Shown piece by piece: positions 33,155-45,259 of a stretch of DNA of 64,000 bases. Positions within the stretch are counted from its first letter, which is position 1, and each line of letters starts with the position of its first letter. Source of the DNA: Mangifera indica (lineage: Eukaryota; Streptophyta; Magnoliopsida; Sapindales; Anacardiaceae). A program made the position numbers and the translations under genes. Location of the stretch: assembly GCF_011075055.1 (NCBI RefSeq), contig NC_058138.1, forward strand, positions 2,480,001-2,544,000, written 5' to 3'. The notes under the pieces were generated by a model. It did no database searches. It had not been told where the DNA came from and worked only from the letters and a program-made list of their open reading frames with translations.

Positions 33155-33895
33155 ATAGTGTGATAATTTGACCAATCATTTGTGTTGAGAATGCTGGTGA
33201 TCCATGCAACGACCCGATGGAATGCAGAAATTGGAAAGCTGATGATTTGGCAACGATCATACTCTGGCATACCAGGTTTGATTGTGAAACTCAATTTCAT
33301 ATGTTTTAGCTTGCATCTTTCTTGTCCACCCTTAATTATGAGTACTGTCACAACTGCTTTCTACCGACTTTCTTGATCTCATATTTTTTGTTACTCTTCA
33401 TTAGGTTGGGCACTATAATGTTTGGTTGCTTAATTCCTGCACTGATGAAGCTCTCCTTGGGCTAGGCCAAAATGGTGTCGTGAGTCTTCTGGCATTTTCA
33501 GTCTGGTACATGACTTGTTACAAAAATATCAATTTTGTGTGCCGATATGAACACCAAAATGGTAAAATACAGAGTTAAATTACTTGTAGTATGTATAACT
33601 GCAGCTTTGTGAGTGAATGCATAAAAGCCCCTGAAGGGATTTACATGGAGTACAGGGAATTAGCTCTTGAATGTGGCAATCAAAAGTGGGGATGTTTTCC
33701 TGCCCTCAACTGCATGTGTTCTGTCATCACAGATCTGGCAGATGCGATACTAGAAGTATTGCCTTCAGCAACCGCTATATCTTCCCCAAGGGACTTCTCC
33801 AATGAAGACAACAGTGACTTTGTGAGACATGATATCAAAATGTCTTCAGTTCTATCTTACCATTCGTTTTGTTGTTGTCGCCAAAAATGATACTT
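33155..33895 (+). pseudogene. FC1: Second ferrochelatase 3' half (copy C3)
   Basis: Right after copy C2's end, the later exons recur: VENAGDPCNDPMECRNW-like (33180-33275), STDEALLGLGQNGVVSLLAF (33425-33510) and [33 protein letters not shown] (33600-33820), reaching FVRHDIKMSS. So a 3' half was duplicated behind each full copy. It is equivalent to 53535-54205 and to the left edge of the window. Confidence 0.8.
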
Positions 33896-34189
33896 GCATT
33901 CAAGAATAATGTTTTTTGAAAGCGATTAAGAGTAGTATCATACAAGATTTTCAAAAAATGTTGAAGAACAGCTGAGTTTCATATGAACTGATGATTTCAG
34001 CATATAAAATTTCAAACGTGGTAATGTAGCTTGATCAAAATAGCGACGACACAGGACTTGAGATAGAGATTGTCAAGCCCAAAGCCCTTAGGGTAGAGGT
34101 AAACAGCTCCATTAGATCTATCTCAAGCCATGCATACCTCGGAATTTGTGTCTGATGTTGAGGTGTTAAGCTGTGAATGACATGATTTT

Positions 34190-35900
34190 GGTGATAGTGG
34201 TCTGTGTTACGATCTCAAGTGTAAAATATGAGACTCAGATTCTCTTCCGAAATGTATAAACTTCTAGTATAAGATTTATATGGTTTTGGGTTTTCTAATC
34301 TCAATAATTAGTTTTTAGATATATTTCTTTCTAAGTTCATACAAATTTGCTATTGCAATGATCGGACTGGGTTATGATATTTTAGTTTGCTTCCAATGGT
34401 TCCTTGGACAAGCATTTGTCTGGTAATTTCTATTTTGTTTTGCAACTAAAATTATCTTACATTGGGTCGCTGTTTTTCTCAAACTTTGATGCCTAGTTAG
34501 GGGTGTTTTTGAAAAGAAATCATGATATGCATCCAAAATGATATGGCATAATGTTATACCCAATGGTATTTTCAATATCTTTTGCAATTCATATTGTCTA
34601 TTGAATTTAGATCTATTATCATTTTTGCAAGATATCCCGACTATATATTCCAATTAGGGTTGCAAATAAATCAAGCCACAAGTAGCTTAATTATTGTCGA
34701 GCCAAACTTGATCTCGCTAACTATCAGCTATACTATTAAAAATTTGAAATTTAGACATACACTCTTCAAATATTACATTTAAACTTTGAATATGGGGATA
34801 ATTGATAAATTTATAACTTATGAGATTTAACTAGCATTTCCTATCTAGAGCTAGAGCCGACATGTCCTATTTCATGCTCGAGCCTCCCTAAAACCCAATC
34901 GAGTATTAAAATAACTTGAGTGAATCTAATTTGGATATCTGTTACATTAGATACTCCTTTATTTTTAGTTGTTTGATCAAGGTGGAATATTCTAACATTC
35001 AATACATAAGATTATCCATCTAAACTTAGATATGACTTTGCTTTTCTTATATTGCTCATAAATCCATTTAGGTTTTGATAGAAGGGTTTAACTTCTTTTA
35101 ACGCAATCAATTATATTCAAACGGGTTTTAGATCAACACTTATTAAGTCTTTAAATCTTTGATACTTCGCTAGAAATATAAATCTTTCGACATTTATTAA
35201 TTACAAACTTCCTAATATTGTCCTAATAGAAATACATTATACTGAGAATAATAATATAATTCTACAAAGATTAGAAAGGTATTTCCTAATCCGAATTTTA
35301 ATCTTTATTAACTTATAAATGCAAGATTTTGAGGATGAAGTTAGCTCATTGATGGAGAAATTTGTGAGATCATCATAGAGCTTTTCTTTGGAAATCTTTC
35401 GGGGTATCATTTTTGGAAGGTATCATATTGTTTGACCTAGTCTTTTACTAGGTATTGGGATATTAATATTCCTTTTGAGTCTCATATTTAGACTTGACAA
35501 TGGCTCGTCTCAAGGCTAAAAAATCCTGACTTAAGGGGTATAATTGTAAAAATATGGGTTATGCGTCAGGGCCTGTAAGGAAGGCCTATGGGCCTGCAAA
35601 CATTAAAAAAAAAAAGTTTTTGATTTATTGGTCCATCAAAATATTCACATAAACACAACCCAGCGGCTAAGGTTGTCGTATCAAACTAGACACACCAGAC
35701 CTATTATCACATTATACTAAATAAAATAAAATAAAATTTACATTAGCTATGATGATATTACCTTCCTAAATATAAATTTGTGAATCCAATTTTAGAACAA
35801 AAAAACAAAAAAAGTCAGTTAGAAGGCAAGAAAAACACAAAATATAGGATTTTGTAAAGAACAAACAAAAACAAATTTATAAAAATTAACAAATGAAAAA
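34190..35900. repeat. AT-rich duplicated intergenic block, copy 2
   Basis: There is no gene here. It aligns with 420-2160 and 54190-55945. About 370 bases at roughly 33820-34190 (including gcatataaaatttcaaacgtgg) exist only in this copy, so copies 0 and 3 share a deletion that this one lacks. Confidence 0.8.
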
Positions 35901-36009
35901 TGGCAATCAACATTAAAAAAAATATCTCCGCAGGATTCCTTATTTTAAATTTTTTAATAACATCCAATTAAAGCCAAGATCAATGAATAATCCCCCGTTT
36001 CTCTAAAAG

Positions 36010-36791
36010 TTTTCACATAAATTTCATCGCTTGGAACATTTGTCTTTTAGCCAAGGAATTTTGCATAAGTTTGGAAACCAGGGCTCCCTTTGTCTTGGTT
36101 TCTTTTGCTTCCGAAAAATTCTTACAGTAATTATGGAAACAGAGTCTGTTTCCAAGGAGAGTGGTGTCCTGAAACTGGTGTATCTTGGAGTCTTCGTCCA
36201 GCTTTACAAGACCCAATAACGGCTGTGAAAGTCACCCAGACACTGTGATACCCATCCGGATGTGTTCAAGTTTCCCTGGATTATGGTCCTGAGTTGGTTT
36301 TGAAGCCTGGAAGAGTCTTTTATGTTGTTCCGAATCACACACTTCGCCAGTTGATGTAACCAAAAGGAGGGTCGAGAAACAGGGTTTTTCCAGGGAAAGA
36401 TTATTCTTCCCCTGGTCCGAAGGTTACATCTCGGATGGAATCCTGTATTGATGAAATGGATTTATCTACTCGATGATAAGGGCATGGTCAGATGAATAAA
36501 GAGCAAGATTCGAGTGAAGTTTCCTGTGAGCTAAGCTATGATTTTCATTGGCATGTGAAAAATGGAAACCCTGTGGTTACAGAAAACAAAGTGGACACCA
36601 GGTGTGAAGATTGGTCTGAAGACTTTTCAAGATCAAAATATCTTGTTGGTCCTGACGAGAAATACAAAAACAAAATCTACAGAACACAATCACTGCCGTT
36701 CTGGCTTGATTCGATTTAAAATCCAAGCAAGATAATTAGGATTATTCTCCGAAGAAATAACACAAAAACGAGCAACCAGAGTAAGAAAATC
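36010..36791 (+). pseudogene. PADRE (DUF4228) pseudogene, copy B, 5' part
   Basis: Matches the intact gene from METESVSKESGVLKL (36133) onwards. It has the same 4-nt deletion as copy A (atggtcctgag near 36286), an extra deletion removing the VMMRNP codons (near 36233) and a stop in the HTLRQLM region. It is cut at 36791 by the copia element, and the rest (NLLLEDKPLFSVKHDSR) continues at 42142-42263. Confidence 0.82.
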
Positions 36792-36796
36792 GTCAG

Positions 36797-37151
36797 CGTT
36801 GGATTTTAAGGATAAAAGAATAGAGAAAGAATGATATGATTATGCAGCAGAGTTCTGAAATACAATTTGAAAGGATTTGCATAATACATACTTTTTATTT
36901 TTTTTAGCAAGCTTATATAGAAGTTGAAACAGATAACTTAATGGCCTAAAATCAAGCCATGAACAGTAACACGAATTTAACAAACTGCTCTTAATGGCCT
37001 AGAATCAAGCCATGAACAATAACACGAATTTAACAAACTGACCACTATAGCAACACAAACTGACCACTTCCTAAAGACTAGGACAACAATTAAAAATAAA
37101 ACACATCAACTGCATGTGGACATGTTTTAGTCCTGAAGCATTTTCCTAACA
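36797..37151 (-). repeat. Copia LTR (3' LTR of the - strand element)
   Basis: 355 bp, ending ctaaca. The first bases are mutated (cgttgg for tgttag). It contains a 53-bp tandem duplication starting at 36940 and 36993 (aatggcctaaaatcaagcca). It differs from the other LTR at roughly 15 positions by eye. Confidence 0.9.
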
Positions 37152-37187
37152 CTCCTCCTTGCTTTAGGAGCTGCAAACACCAACGTT

Positions 37188-37724
37188 CTACCTTAAAAAC
37201 TCGAATCTGCTCATTGGAAGTGGCTTTGTAAACAAATCTACCAGCTGATCTTCAAACTTGTAGTAAACCAGAGTCACAAATTTTTCTTTCTGCACTTCTC
37301 TTAAGAAAAATAATTTGATGTTGAAATGCTTAGTTTTCCCATGAAACACAGGATTATGGGAAATAGCAATGGCAGCTTGGTTGTCAACAAAAATTTCAGT
37401 ACTTTCTTTTTGCTCTAGATTGAGATCCATTAAAATCTTCCTTAGCCACAAAGCTTGATTAACAGCAGCTGTTGCAGCAACAAATTCTGCTTTAGCAGTG
37501 GATTGCGCCACAGTTTCTTGCTTTTTCAAGCTCCATGAGAAAACACTAGATCCAATAGTAAAACAGTAGCCTGAGGTACTTCTCATATCATCAATGGAAC
37601 CTCCCCAGTCACTATCAGAGAAACCAACCAGCTTGAACTCCTTGCTTCTTGTGAATTTAATACCAAAATCACTTATGCCTTTGATATATCGAATCACTCT
37701 TTTGGCAGCCTTGAGATGCAATTC
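37188..37724 (-). pseudogene. Copia RNase H part
   Basis: Reads ELHLKAAKRVIRYIKGISDF, VGFSDSDWGGSIDDMRSTSG, KAEFVAATAAVNQALWLRKI and LVDLFTKPLPMSRFEFLR, ending in a stop at 37188. The acidic residues of the RNase H fold (D in SDSDW, E in KAEF) are kept. Its join to the reverse transcriptase is broken by the TRIM at 37725. Confidence 0.88.
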
Positions 37725-38287
37725 TGTGATACCCTTAGGTGAATCCCACATCAACAAAGCACGGGAGAGATGCTGGGTCTGTCTATGTATCCTACATTGG
37801 TTAGTGGTAGGAGAGTTTGATTGGTTAAATAGCCTGTAAGCTCCTTAACTATTAAGACACGTTTTGGGTTGTAAAGCCCAAAAGCAAACCCACAATGGAT
37901 TGTGTGTCCAAAGTGGACAATATATTAACAGTGGGTTGGGTTATTAGACCAGGGATGTTACAAATGGTATCAGAGCAACTCCGCGTGTCCTCTTGAACGA
38001 TGGTAAGGCAAACCTCAGCGAGGACGCTGAGTCTTGTAAGGGGGGTATATGTGATACCCTTAGGCGAATCCCACATCAACAAAGCACGAGAGAGATGCTG
38101 GGTCTATCTATGTATCCTACATTGGTTAGTGGTGGGAAAGTTTGATTGGTTAAATAGCCTGTGAGCTCCTTAACTGTCAAGACGCGTTTTGGGTTGCAAA
38201 GCCCAGAAGCAAACCCACGATGGACTGTGTGTCCAAAGTGGACAATATCTTAACAGTGGGTCGGGCTATTGGACCTGGGGTGTTACA
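37725..38287 (+). mobile_element. TRIM (miniature LTR) element, 563 bp, TSD aattc
   Basis: LTRs of 238 bp (37725-37962) and 237 bp (38051-38287) begin tgtgataccc and end tgttaca. They enclose only 88 bp: a primer-binding site tggtatcagagc (37965-37976, initiator tRNA-Met) and a purine tract aaggggggtata before the second LTR. The exact 5-bp duplication aattc lies at 37720-37724 and 38288-38292. There is no coding capacity. It sits inside the copia polyprotein, so it is the youngest layer here. Confidence 0.93.
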
Positions 38288-38292
38288 AATTC

Positions 38293-39580
38293 ACTTGCAC
38301 AGTGCATAAATCTGGACAAAATATTTACAACATTTAAAATGTCAGGTCGTGTTGCTGTAAGATACATCAAGCAACCAATTAAACTTCTAAAGTATCTAAC
38401 ATCAACTTTATCAGCACCATCTTCCTTGCACAGCTTCTCCTTTTGATTCATAGGAGTGCTTACTGCCTTGCATTCTTCAAGCTTAAACTTATTCAAAATC
38501 TCATTGGCATACTTCTTTTGGCAGATGAAGACTTCATGCGCAGCTTGCTAAATTTCCATTCCAAGAAAAAAGTTCATCAACCCGAGATCTGTCATTTCAA
38601 AAACCTTCATCATTTCTTGTTTGAACTCCTCAACTAGCCATGCATCATTTCCTGTTAGTAAAAGATCATCAACATAAAGAGAAACTATCAGAACATCATT
38701 GCTTTGATTTTTGACATAAAGAGTGGCCTTAGATAGGCTTTTTTTAAAACCAAGGCTCAGCAAATAGTCATCTATCCTACTATACCAAGCTCTTGGAGCT
38801 TGTTTTAACCCATAAAGAGCCTTCTTGAGTAGAAACACCTTGTCCTCTTCTCATTTCTTCACAAAACCTTCGGGCTGTTCAACGTAAATTTCTTCTTGCA
38901 CAACACCGTTTAAAAATGTTGATTTTACATCAAGTTGATACACTCTCCAATTCATTTGAGCAGTTACAGCAAGCAAAAGCCTTATGGTGTCTAGACGAGC
39001 AACTAGTGCAAAGGTATCCGAGTAGTCCACGTCAAAAACTTGAGCATAGCCTTTCACCACGAGTCTTGCCTTGTGTTTGTTGATAGAACCATCAGCATTT
39101 AGCTTAGTTTTGTACACCCACTTGACTCTAATCACCTTTCTATCTTGAGGTCTTTCTACTAGAATCCACGTATTGTTTTTCTCTATCATGAACAACTCCT
39201 CCTTCATTGCAGCTATCCACCTTTGATCCTTTTTTGCTTCTTCATAATCTGTAGGTTCACACACAGCAATGTTACACCTTTCATGAATTTCAGAAAGCAA
39301 CCTAGTTCCTCTCACAGGGACTTCATCCACTGTTTCATTTTGCCACTCTACTTCTTCTTTAGTATTAGAACCAAGAAACTTGAGTTTCAACTCTGTCATG
39401 GTCTGACCCTTCTTTTTTGCATTGTCCCAATTCCACTCTTTATCCTCCATAAAGTGAACATCCCTGCTAACAACAATATTTCTAGTTTATGGTTGGAAAA
39501 TTTTATAAGCCTTGCTGACAGTGCTATAACCTATAAAAATGCCTGGTGATGCTCTTTTATCTAGCTTGTCACGTTTGTTC
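38293..39580 (-). pseudogene. Copia reverse transcriptase region with stops
   Basis: Reads RWIAAMKEELFMIEKNNTWI, VRVKWVYKTKLNADG, YQLDVKSTFLNG (first catalytic Asp), [28 protein letters not shown] (the YVDD motif, about 38660-38690) and ECKAVSTPMN..RPDILNVVNIL. In-frame stops lie at about 39491 (QP*TRN), 38851 (FVKK*EEDK) and 38548 (GMEI*QAA). No frameshift was seen up to the TRIM, so the damage is mostly point mutations. Confidence 0.88.
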
Positions 39581-40773
39581 TATGGAACATAAGTGAAACA
39601 CAAACAACCAAATACTTTAAGAAACTTCAGTGATGGTTTGTAACCATACCAGGCCTCAAATGGTGTTTGATCTTTTACTGCCTTTGTTGGGAGCCTATTT
39701 TGAAGAAACACAGTCGTATTTGCTGCCTCTGCCCAAAACTTCTTTGGCAAATTTTTCTCATACAGCATGCATCTTGACATTTCCAAGATGTACCTATTTC
39801 TCCTTTCATTAACTCCATTTTGTTGTGGAGTGAAGGGAGTTGTAAACTGATGTTCAATGCCTACTTCTTCACAAAACTGGTTGAATTCTCTCGAAGTATA
39901 CTCCTTCCCATTGTCTGATCTCACAATCTGAATTTTGCAGTCACTTTCATTCTCAACTTTTGCTTTAAATTTCCAAAAGACTTGAGCTACTTCTGATTTA
40001 AACTTCAAGAAGAAAATCCAGCACATTATGGTGAAATCATCAATAAAGGCAATATAATAAAGACTACCTTTTAGAGAAGGTGTTCTTTGAGGGCCTGAGA
40101 CATCCGTGTGAATCAATTGTAGCTTCCTTGATACTCTACCAGTTGCCTTTGAAAATGGTTTTCTATTGAGCTTGCCAAATTGACATGCCTTACAGCTTGG
40201 AATCTGATCTTCAAATTTTGGAAGATCTTTCGCCATCATCTTGGACTTCATTTGCAGCAGCCCTTGGTGGTGATAATGCCCGAGCCTTTTGTGCCAAACT
40301 TCTGTGATATTTTCCTTGACTGAAAAAATTGTTTGCTTCTCCTCTAATGGATTTAGGGCAAAACTTTTGCCTTTCATTCTGACTTTAAAAATATCATGAT
40401 TGGCTGCATCTCTAATTAGACAATACTTGTCTTCAAAAACAACTTTAAAACCTCTTTCCATCAGTTGGTCAACACTCAACAAGTTTTGTTGAATTTCAGG
40501 AACAAAAAGAACATCATGAATTAGTTTTGTACCTGAACAACTTGTTATTGCAACTGTCCCCTTTCCTTTGACTGAGATGTAATCACCATTGCTGATTCTA
40601 ACTTTGGTAAGGTTGGTTGGCTTCAAATCTCTGAAAAGTTCCTTGTCATTGGTCATGTGATTGGTGCAACCATTGTCAATTAGCCAACTTTCACTTGATT
40701 CACTGCCTGTGAGACATGTAGCCATGAACCATTGATCTTTCTCCCCTTGATCAGCAATTTGTGCTTCAATCTC
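39580..40773 (-). pseudogene. Copia protease and integrase region
   Basis: The protease motif WLIDNGCTNHM has Asn where active copia proteases have Ser or Thr (DSG/DTG), so the catalytic triad residue next to Asp is altered. Next come the GAG-pre-integrase motif VWHKRLGH and CKACQFGK (H-H-C-C zinc finger), then the integrase core with HTDVSGP, RSDNGKEY and NGVNERRNR (D-D-E). An in-frame TAG (40774) separates it from gag and another (39580) from the reverse transcriptase. Confidence 0.9.
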
Positions 40774-41727
40774 CTACTGCTGAGCTTTTCCTTTGCAAAT
40801 TATTGCTTCATGTCCCAATTGATTATATTTGGAACATTTTGCGCTAGGTCTCTTCCAACATTTGAATGGAAGGTGTCCTTCCTTTCCACAATAATGGCAA
40901 GGATTTGCATAAGGTTTCTTCCAACATTTGAATGGAGGGTGACCTTCCTTTCCACAATGATGGCAAGAAGGGTATTTAACAGTGAAGCTTCCTTTTTTGC
41001 CTTTGTTATTAGGAACAAAAAAGTTTCCTTCTTGGCCTTTCTTCTTTTTCTTTTTGTTTTTGTCAGCTCCATTATATTTTGCAAATAAGGCTCCTTCGGT
41101 GTTGACATCTTGCCTCATATGCCTTCTTTGTTCTTGTGCCTGCAGAGAATTAAGTAATTCCGCCAAGAAGATTTTTGATAGATCCTTAGTATTTTCCAAG
41201 GTTGTAACTGTCGCTTCATACCTCTCAGGTACTGTGACAAGGATCTTCTCTACAATTCTTGAATCATTAAATTCAGACCCGAGTAGTCTGACTTTGTTTG
41301 CAATTTCAAGAAGTCTATCTGAATATTCTTTGATTGTTTTAGACTCCATCTTTTGCAACTCAAAATCCCTTATCAAATTTAAAACTTGCATTCCTCTTAT
41401 TCTTTCATCTCTTGCATATTCTTTCTTGAGATAATCCCATATAGACTTGGCTGTCTTACGGGAAATTATTCTTGTGAAGATCGTCGACGACACTGCAGCA
41501 AACAAACATGTTTTGGCCTTCGACTTTTTCATCTTCTTCTCCTTATGCATTTTAATCTGTGCCATGGTGGGATTTTCTGGAAGTGCAGGAACATCATAGT
41601 CTTCTTCCACTGCTTCCCAAAGATCCAAAGCATCCAAATATGCCTCCATACGAACTGCCCAAATCTAGTAGTTTTCTCTGTCGAATACTTGCGGAGCAAT
41701 TGAGGAGAAACTGGCTTCGGCTTCCAT
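40774..41727 (-). pseudogene. Copia gag (UBN2) with zinc knuckles, early stop
   Basis: The start MEAEASFSSIAPQVFDRENY at 41727 is followed by a TAG (41665-41667) where related elements have Gln, and the frame then continues IWAVRMEAYLDALDLWEAV. The UBN2 core runs to SLQAQEQRR. Two perfect CCHC knuckles (CHHCGKEGHPPFKC, CHYCGKEGHLPFKC) and a third, degenerate one (CSKYNQLGHEAIIC) are present. The gag frame ends with a TAG at 40774, in the same frame as the protease. Confidence 0.9.
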
Positions 41728-41782
41728 GATGTTTTCAAAAACTCACACACAAATCCCGTAAGAAGAAAGCTCTGATACCAAT

Positions 41783-42136
41783 TGTTAGATTTTAAGGATA
41801 AAAGAATAGAGAAAGAATGATATGATTATGCAGCAGAGTTTTGGAATACAATTTGAAAGGATTTGTGGAATACATACTTTTTATTTTTTTAGCAAGCTTA
41901 TATAGAAGCTGAAACAGATAACTTAATGACCTAAAATCAAGCCATGAACAATAACACGAATTTAACAAACTGCTTTTAATGGCCTAGAATCAAGCCATAA
42001 ACAGTAACACGGATTTAACAAACTGACCACTATAGCAACACAAACTGACCACTTCCTAAAGACTAGGACAACAATTAAAAATAAAACACATCAACTGCAT
42101 GTGGACATGTTTCAGTCCTGGAGCATTTTCCTAACA
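41783..42136 (-). repeat. Copia LTR (5' LTR of the - strand element)
   Basis: 354 bp, beginning tgttag and ending ctaaca. It has the same 53-bp internal duplication as the other LTR. The primer-binding site directly adjoins it at 41771-41782. Confidence 0.9.
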
Positions 42137-42141
42137 GTCAG

Positions 42142-42263
42142 GTCAATTTGCTCCTGGAAGACAAGCCTTTGTTTTCTGTAAAGCATGACAGTAGAAGAAC
42201 TCACAAAGTTCATGATTTCTTGCCAAAATATAACTTAAAATTAGACCACAACTCTTCCCAGAA
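42142..42263 (+). pseudogene. PADRE pseudogene copy B, 3' part
   Basis: Continues copy B after the copia insertion (NLLLEDKPLFSVKHDSRRTH.., LDHNSSQKIT). It then hits the same breakpoint as copy A, after cagaagatcac, and enters non-PADRE sequence. Confidence 0.8.
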
Positions 42264-42479
42264 GATCACAATTTTGTGGAAACTTGGTTATGCCCTCAAC
42301 TTGTATATATTTTATAATATGCTTGACGCTATACACAACAATATAGGGAATTTTATTTCTCAGAAATTCAATACGATTATTATTGGTATTGAATTCCTAA
42401 CTCTTCTTGATGTAGCTCTAAATGCCTATTTAATGATAATGATGCTGATAATCTTACTTACCCAAAAAAAAAAAAAAAT

Positions 42480-44175
42480 GATACTGATACATTTCTCTAT
42501 CGCTACTACTGGATCAAGCATCTGTTTTCTGGAGAGAATATTTAGGTGCTGTTTCTGGTTTAGTATATTCTCTAATTTCTTGCCTCTATGTAGTAAATCC
42601 ATTTGTATATCATAAACCATTTGAGAAGAATAATATGTCAAGGAAGATGCATACATATATATATATATATATCAAGGATGCCTGTATGTAACATAGGGTC
42701 CTGGTATCAACGAGAAGGTTACATCAAGTCTATGGCTGACTTGATTCAGAAAGAGTTGATTAAATTCTCAGAGCCTTAGCAGGCCATGATATTCGTTATT
42801 GCTTATAGAACCTGAAAAGCCCAGGAGCTGACAACGATCATACTCTGGCACACCAAGTTTGACTGTAAAACCCAATTTCAAAAGTTTTTAGCTTCCATCT
42901 TTCTTGTCTTCCCATAATTATGAACACTGTCACAGCTGCCGTCTATCGACTTCCTAGATCTTAGATTCTCTACCCTCATCACTGTCACAGCTCTGATAAG
43001 AATAAATCTCGTCACAATAGGAAGAAATCAGTTATTTAAGCGCAGCATGAGTTATCCGCATGGTTACATAAGGAAAATAAATAATTAAGTGATAACTTAT
43101 ATAAGGAAAATTACAAAATGAATTTACATTCCATTATAGAAGAAACTATTCGATTAACTGACAATTTCCTAATTTGTTTAAGATTAATAGATGTGGATAT
43201 TGATTTGGGAATTAATTTCTACTTCTTTTTCTTATTTATAATTTTTTTTTTTTTGTAATTTCATTTGTTTCTTGTAATGGAAAATGCAGGGCAAAACAGA
43301 GCTTGAATTTGTAGTGGAAAAAGAAAAACAGACAAGCTGAAGAGGTTTTAGATATCATTTGCAAATTTATAGTCTGTTGAATTCTGATTCATTGAATTTT
43401 TCTAGAAATAGCAACGATTAAAATCCTTGCTGCACTACTAATGATTATGCATTATCAATATCACAAATAAGTGGGCAATTTCAGTGTGGCAAGGTGGCAT
43501 GCCGATGAACACTTACCAGAGGAGACACATGTCATATGCTCGTTTATTCTAGGTACTGAATTCCCTCACTCTTGCTGATATAGCACTAAGGTTGCTGCTT
43601 GCATCAACAGAGAAGATGGTGTTTCAGGGGAGGATTTTATCCACAGCTCTCTATCTCTACAATTGGGTCAAGCATCCGTGTATTGAAGAGAATATTTAGA
43701 TGCTGCTTCTGTTTTTATATATTCTCTAATTTCTTGTCTGTAGTAAATCAATTTTTACATCATAAACCATTTATGAGTGAGAATAATATGTCAGGGAAGA
43801 TGCATACCTATCAAGGATGCCTGTTTCTATCATTCGGTCCTGGTATCACTGAGAAGGTTACATCAAGTCTATGGCTGACTTTATTCAGAAAGACTTGTGG
43901 AAATTCTTATAGCCTGAGGAGGTGCATTTACTTTGTGGATACTCTTTTTCTATAGGGTTCTCTTGCAGAACAAAATCAGTATATATATTAAATTGGACTT
44001 GCCTGGGTTGGGTTCATTTGATGAGATAAGCTCTCTACGACATTTCTGACCTCTATATGTGAAACTACAGGAGATTCCAATTGCATTACTATTAGGTTCC
44101 ATCTTTCTTGTCTACCCTAAATTATGAGGAATGTCATAGTTATTGTCTACCGACTTTCTTGATCTCTAATATCTT
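42480..44175 (+). pseudogene. FC1: Ferrochelatase-1-like fragments (copy D)
   Basis: Bases 42495-42960 repeat the copy A fragments ([39 protein letters not shown] at about 42700-42780). Bases 43010-43560 hold the NLR1-type upstream stretch (gcgcagcatgagttatccgc). Bases 43600-44060 carry another exon pair (STIGSSIRVLKRIFRCCFCF; the [12 protein letters not shown] frame of the YIKSMAD exon). A ferrochelatase intron tail follows up to 44175. Everything is decayed. Confidence 0.72.
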
Positions 44176-45259
44176 ACCCTCATCATTGGGTTATGCAAAT
44201 GATTTGGAGAATATATTCAACAATCTTACATGTCTTAGGGTCCCAAGGATCACTTAGACTCATGAGAAAGGGTTCACTTTTCCAAAATTTCAACAATCGA
44301 CTTACGTTCCTATTTTCCTAAGTTTCTGCAAGCAACAAAAAGCCGATTTCGATACAGACTTCAAGCAGCAATATCAAACCCAAGGATGATAGATGAGATA
44401 ATCCGAGCAACTGATACAAGCGATCATTGAGAATCTTCTTAATTATAGTCTTGAAATATTATTATGAATTTTGGTTATTTTTGTTACGTGTCTATAAGAA
44501 TTATGTGTGGCTAATTTCTATAATTTTTTGGGATTGAGAGGGATCTTTCGATCCACTTGAACTTGTAGTTTTTACATTCTTATTAACAAATTTCGTTGAT
44601 GTTTTATATAATGGATGAATTATGTTTTATGTCTAATTTCTACCTCTCGATAGTCTACGTGAACTTACTGAGTTTCATTAGTTTAGCAGCTCAATAGTAG
44701 TAGTGGTATTTTAATCGCATTAGTTAATACACTGTTAATATAGGTCAGATTCCCTAGCTAACCTAGATTGTGAAATAAACTGAAGTGTTACTTTGACATC
44801 TCGTGCACTTGCGAGCAAAATGCAAAATAAACTTGACAAAAAGTGATTGTATCCCAGATGCTAACTGGAGCCATACTCTTCAGGAGCAAAGTGAAGGCGA
44901 AGATCATCATGCATAAAAGGAAACAGATAAAAAGGTAAATCTAGGAAAAGTGAACAACATTCCAAGTAGTTGCCTTTTCTTCTTATGAAACACAAACGCA
45001 TGAATGAAATTTAGCAGAAATCAGAGTGGAAATTAACTGAAACTAAACCCTTCATGGATTTTGTTAGTATATTTCTAAATAAATTTTGAAAATTTTTACA
45101 TGCCTTGTGTATTTAGTTCTGCCTTTCTAAATAAATATATGGTTAATGCTTATTTTTCAACTATTGGCTTAATCCCTTTGCGACTGCCATAAATCTCTTT
45201 GAAAGTTCACTTTTCGAATTTGTACTTCTTGAATCCAGGTAACCTCGTTTAGAATTTGG
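44176..45259. other. Unique spacer upstream of NLR3
   Basis: There is no gene here. It is mostly AT-rich; 44200-44420 is slightly more GC-rich (gggtcccaaggatcactt) but has no usable open frame. No terminal repeats were found. It is not seen elsewhere in the window. Confidence 0.5.

Larger units (their letters stand above)
36797..42136 (-). mobile_element. Ty1/copia LTR retrotransposon (5340 bp), TSD gtcag
   Basis: Two long terminal repeats (36797-37151 and 41783-42136) enclose gag-pol on the - strand. The 5-bp duplication gtcag lies at 36792-36796 and 42137-42141. A primer-binding site complementary to initiator tRNA-Met (tggtatcagagc on the - strand, 41771-41780) sits beside the right LTR, and a purine tract (aagcaaggaggag, 37152-37164) beside the left LTR. 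Domain order gag, protease, integrase, reverse transcriptase, RNase H is that of copia, and the proteins resemble the TNT1-94 type. It is inserted in a dead PADRE copy. It is defective: several in-frame stops, plus a nested TRIM in the RNase H side. Confidence 0.95.

Noticed and set aside
37725..38287. Cassandra-type TRIM carrying a 5S rRNA promoter
   Set aside because: I see no 5S-like A/C-box sequence in the LTRs, so it is called only a TRIM.
42654..42673. AT dinucleotide tract as a regulatory element
   Set aside because: A simple microsatellite with no supporting context; a similar tract near 9468 is shorter.
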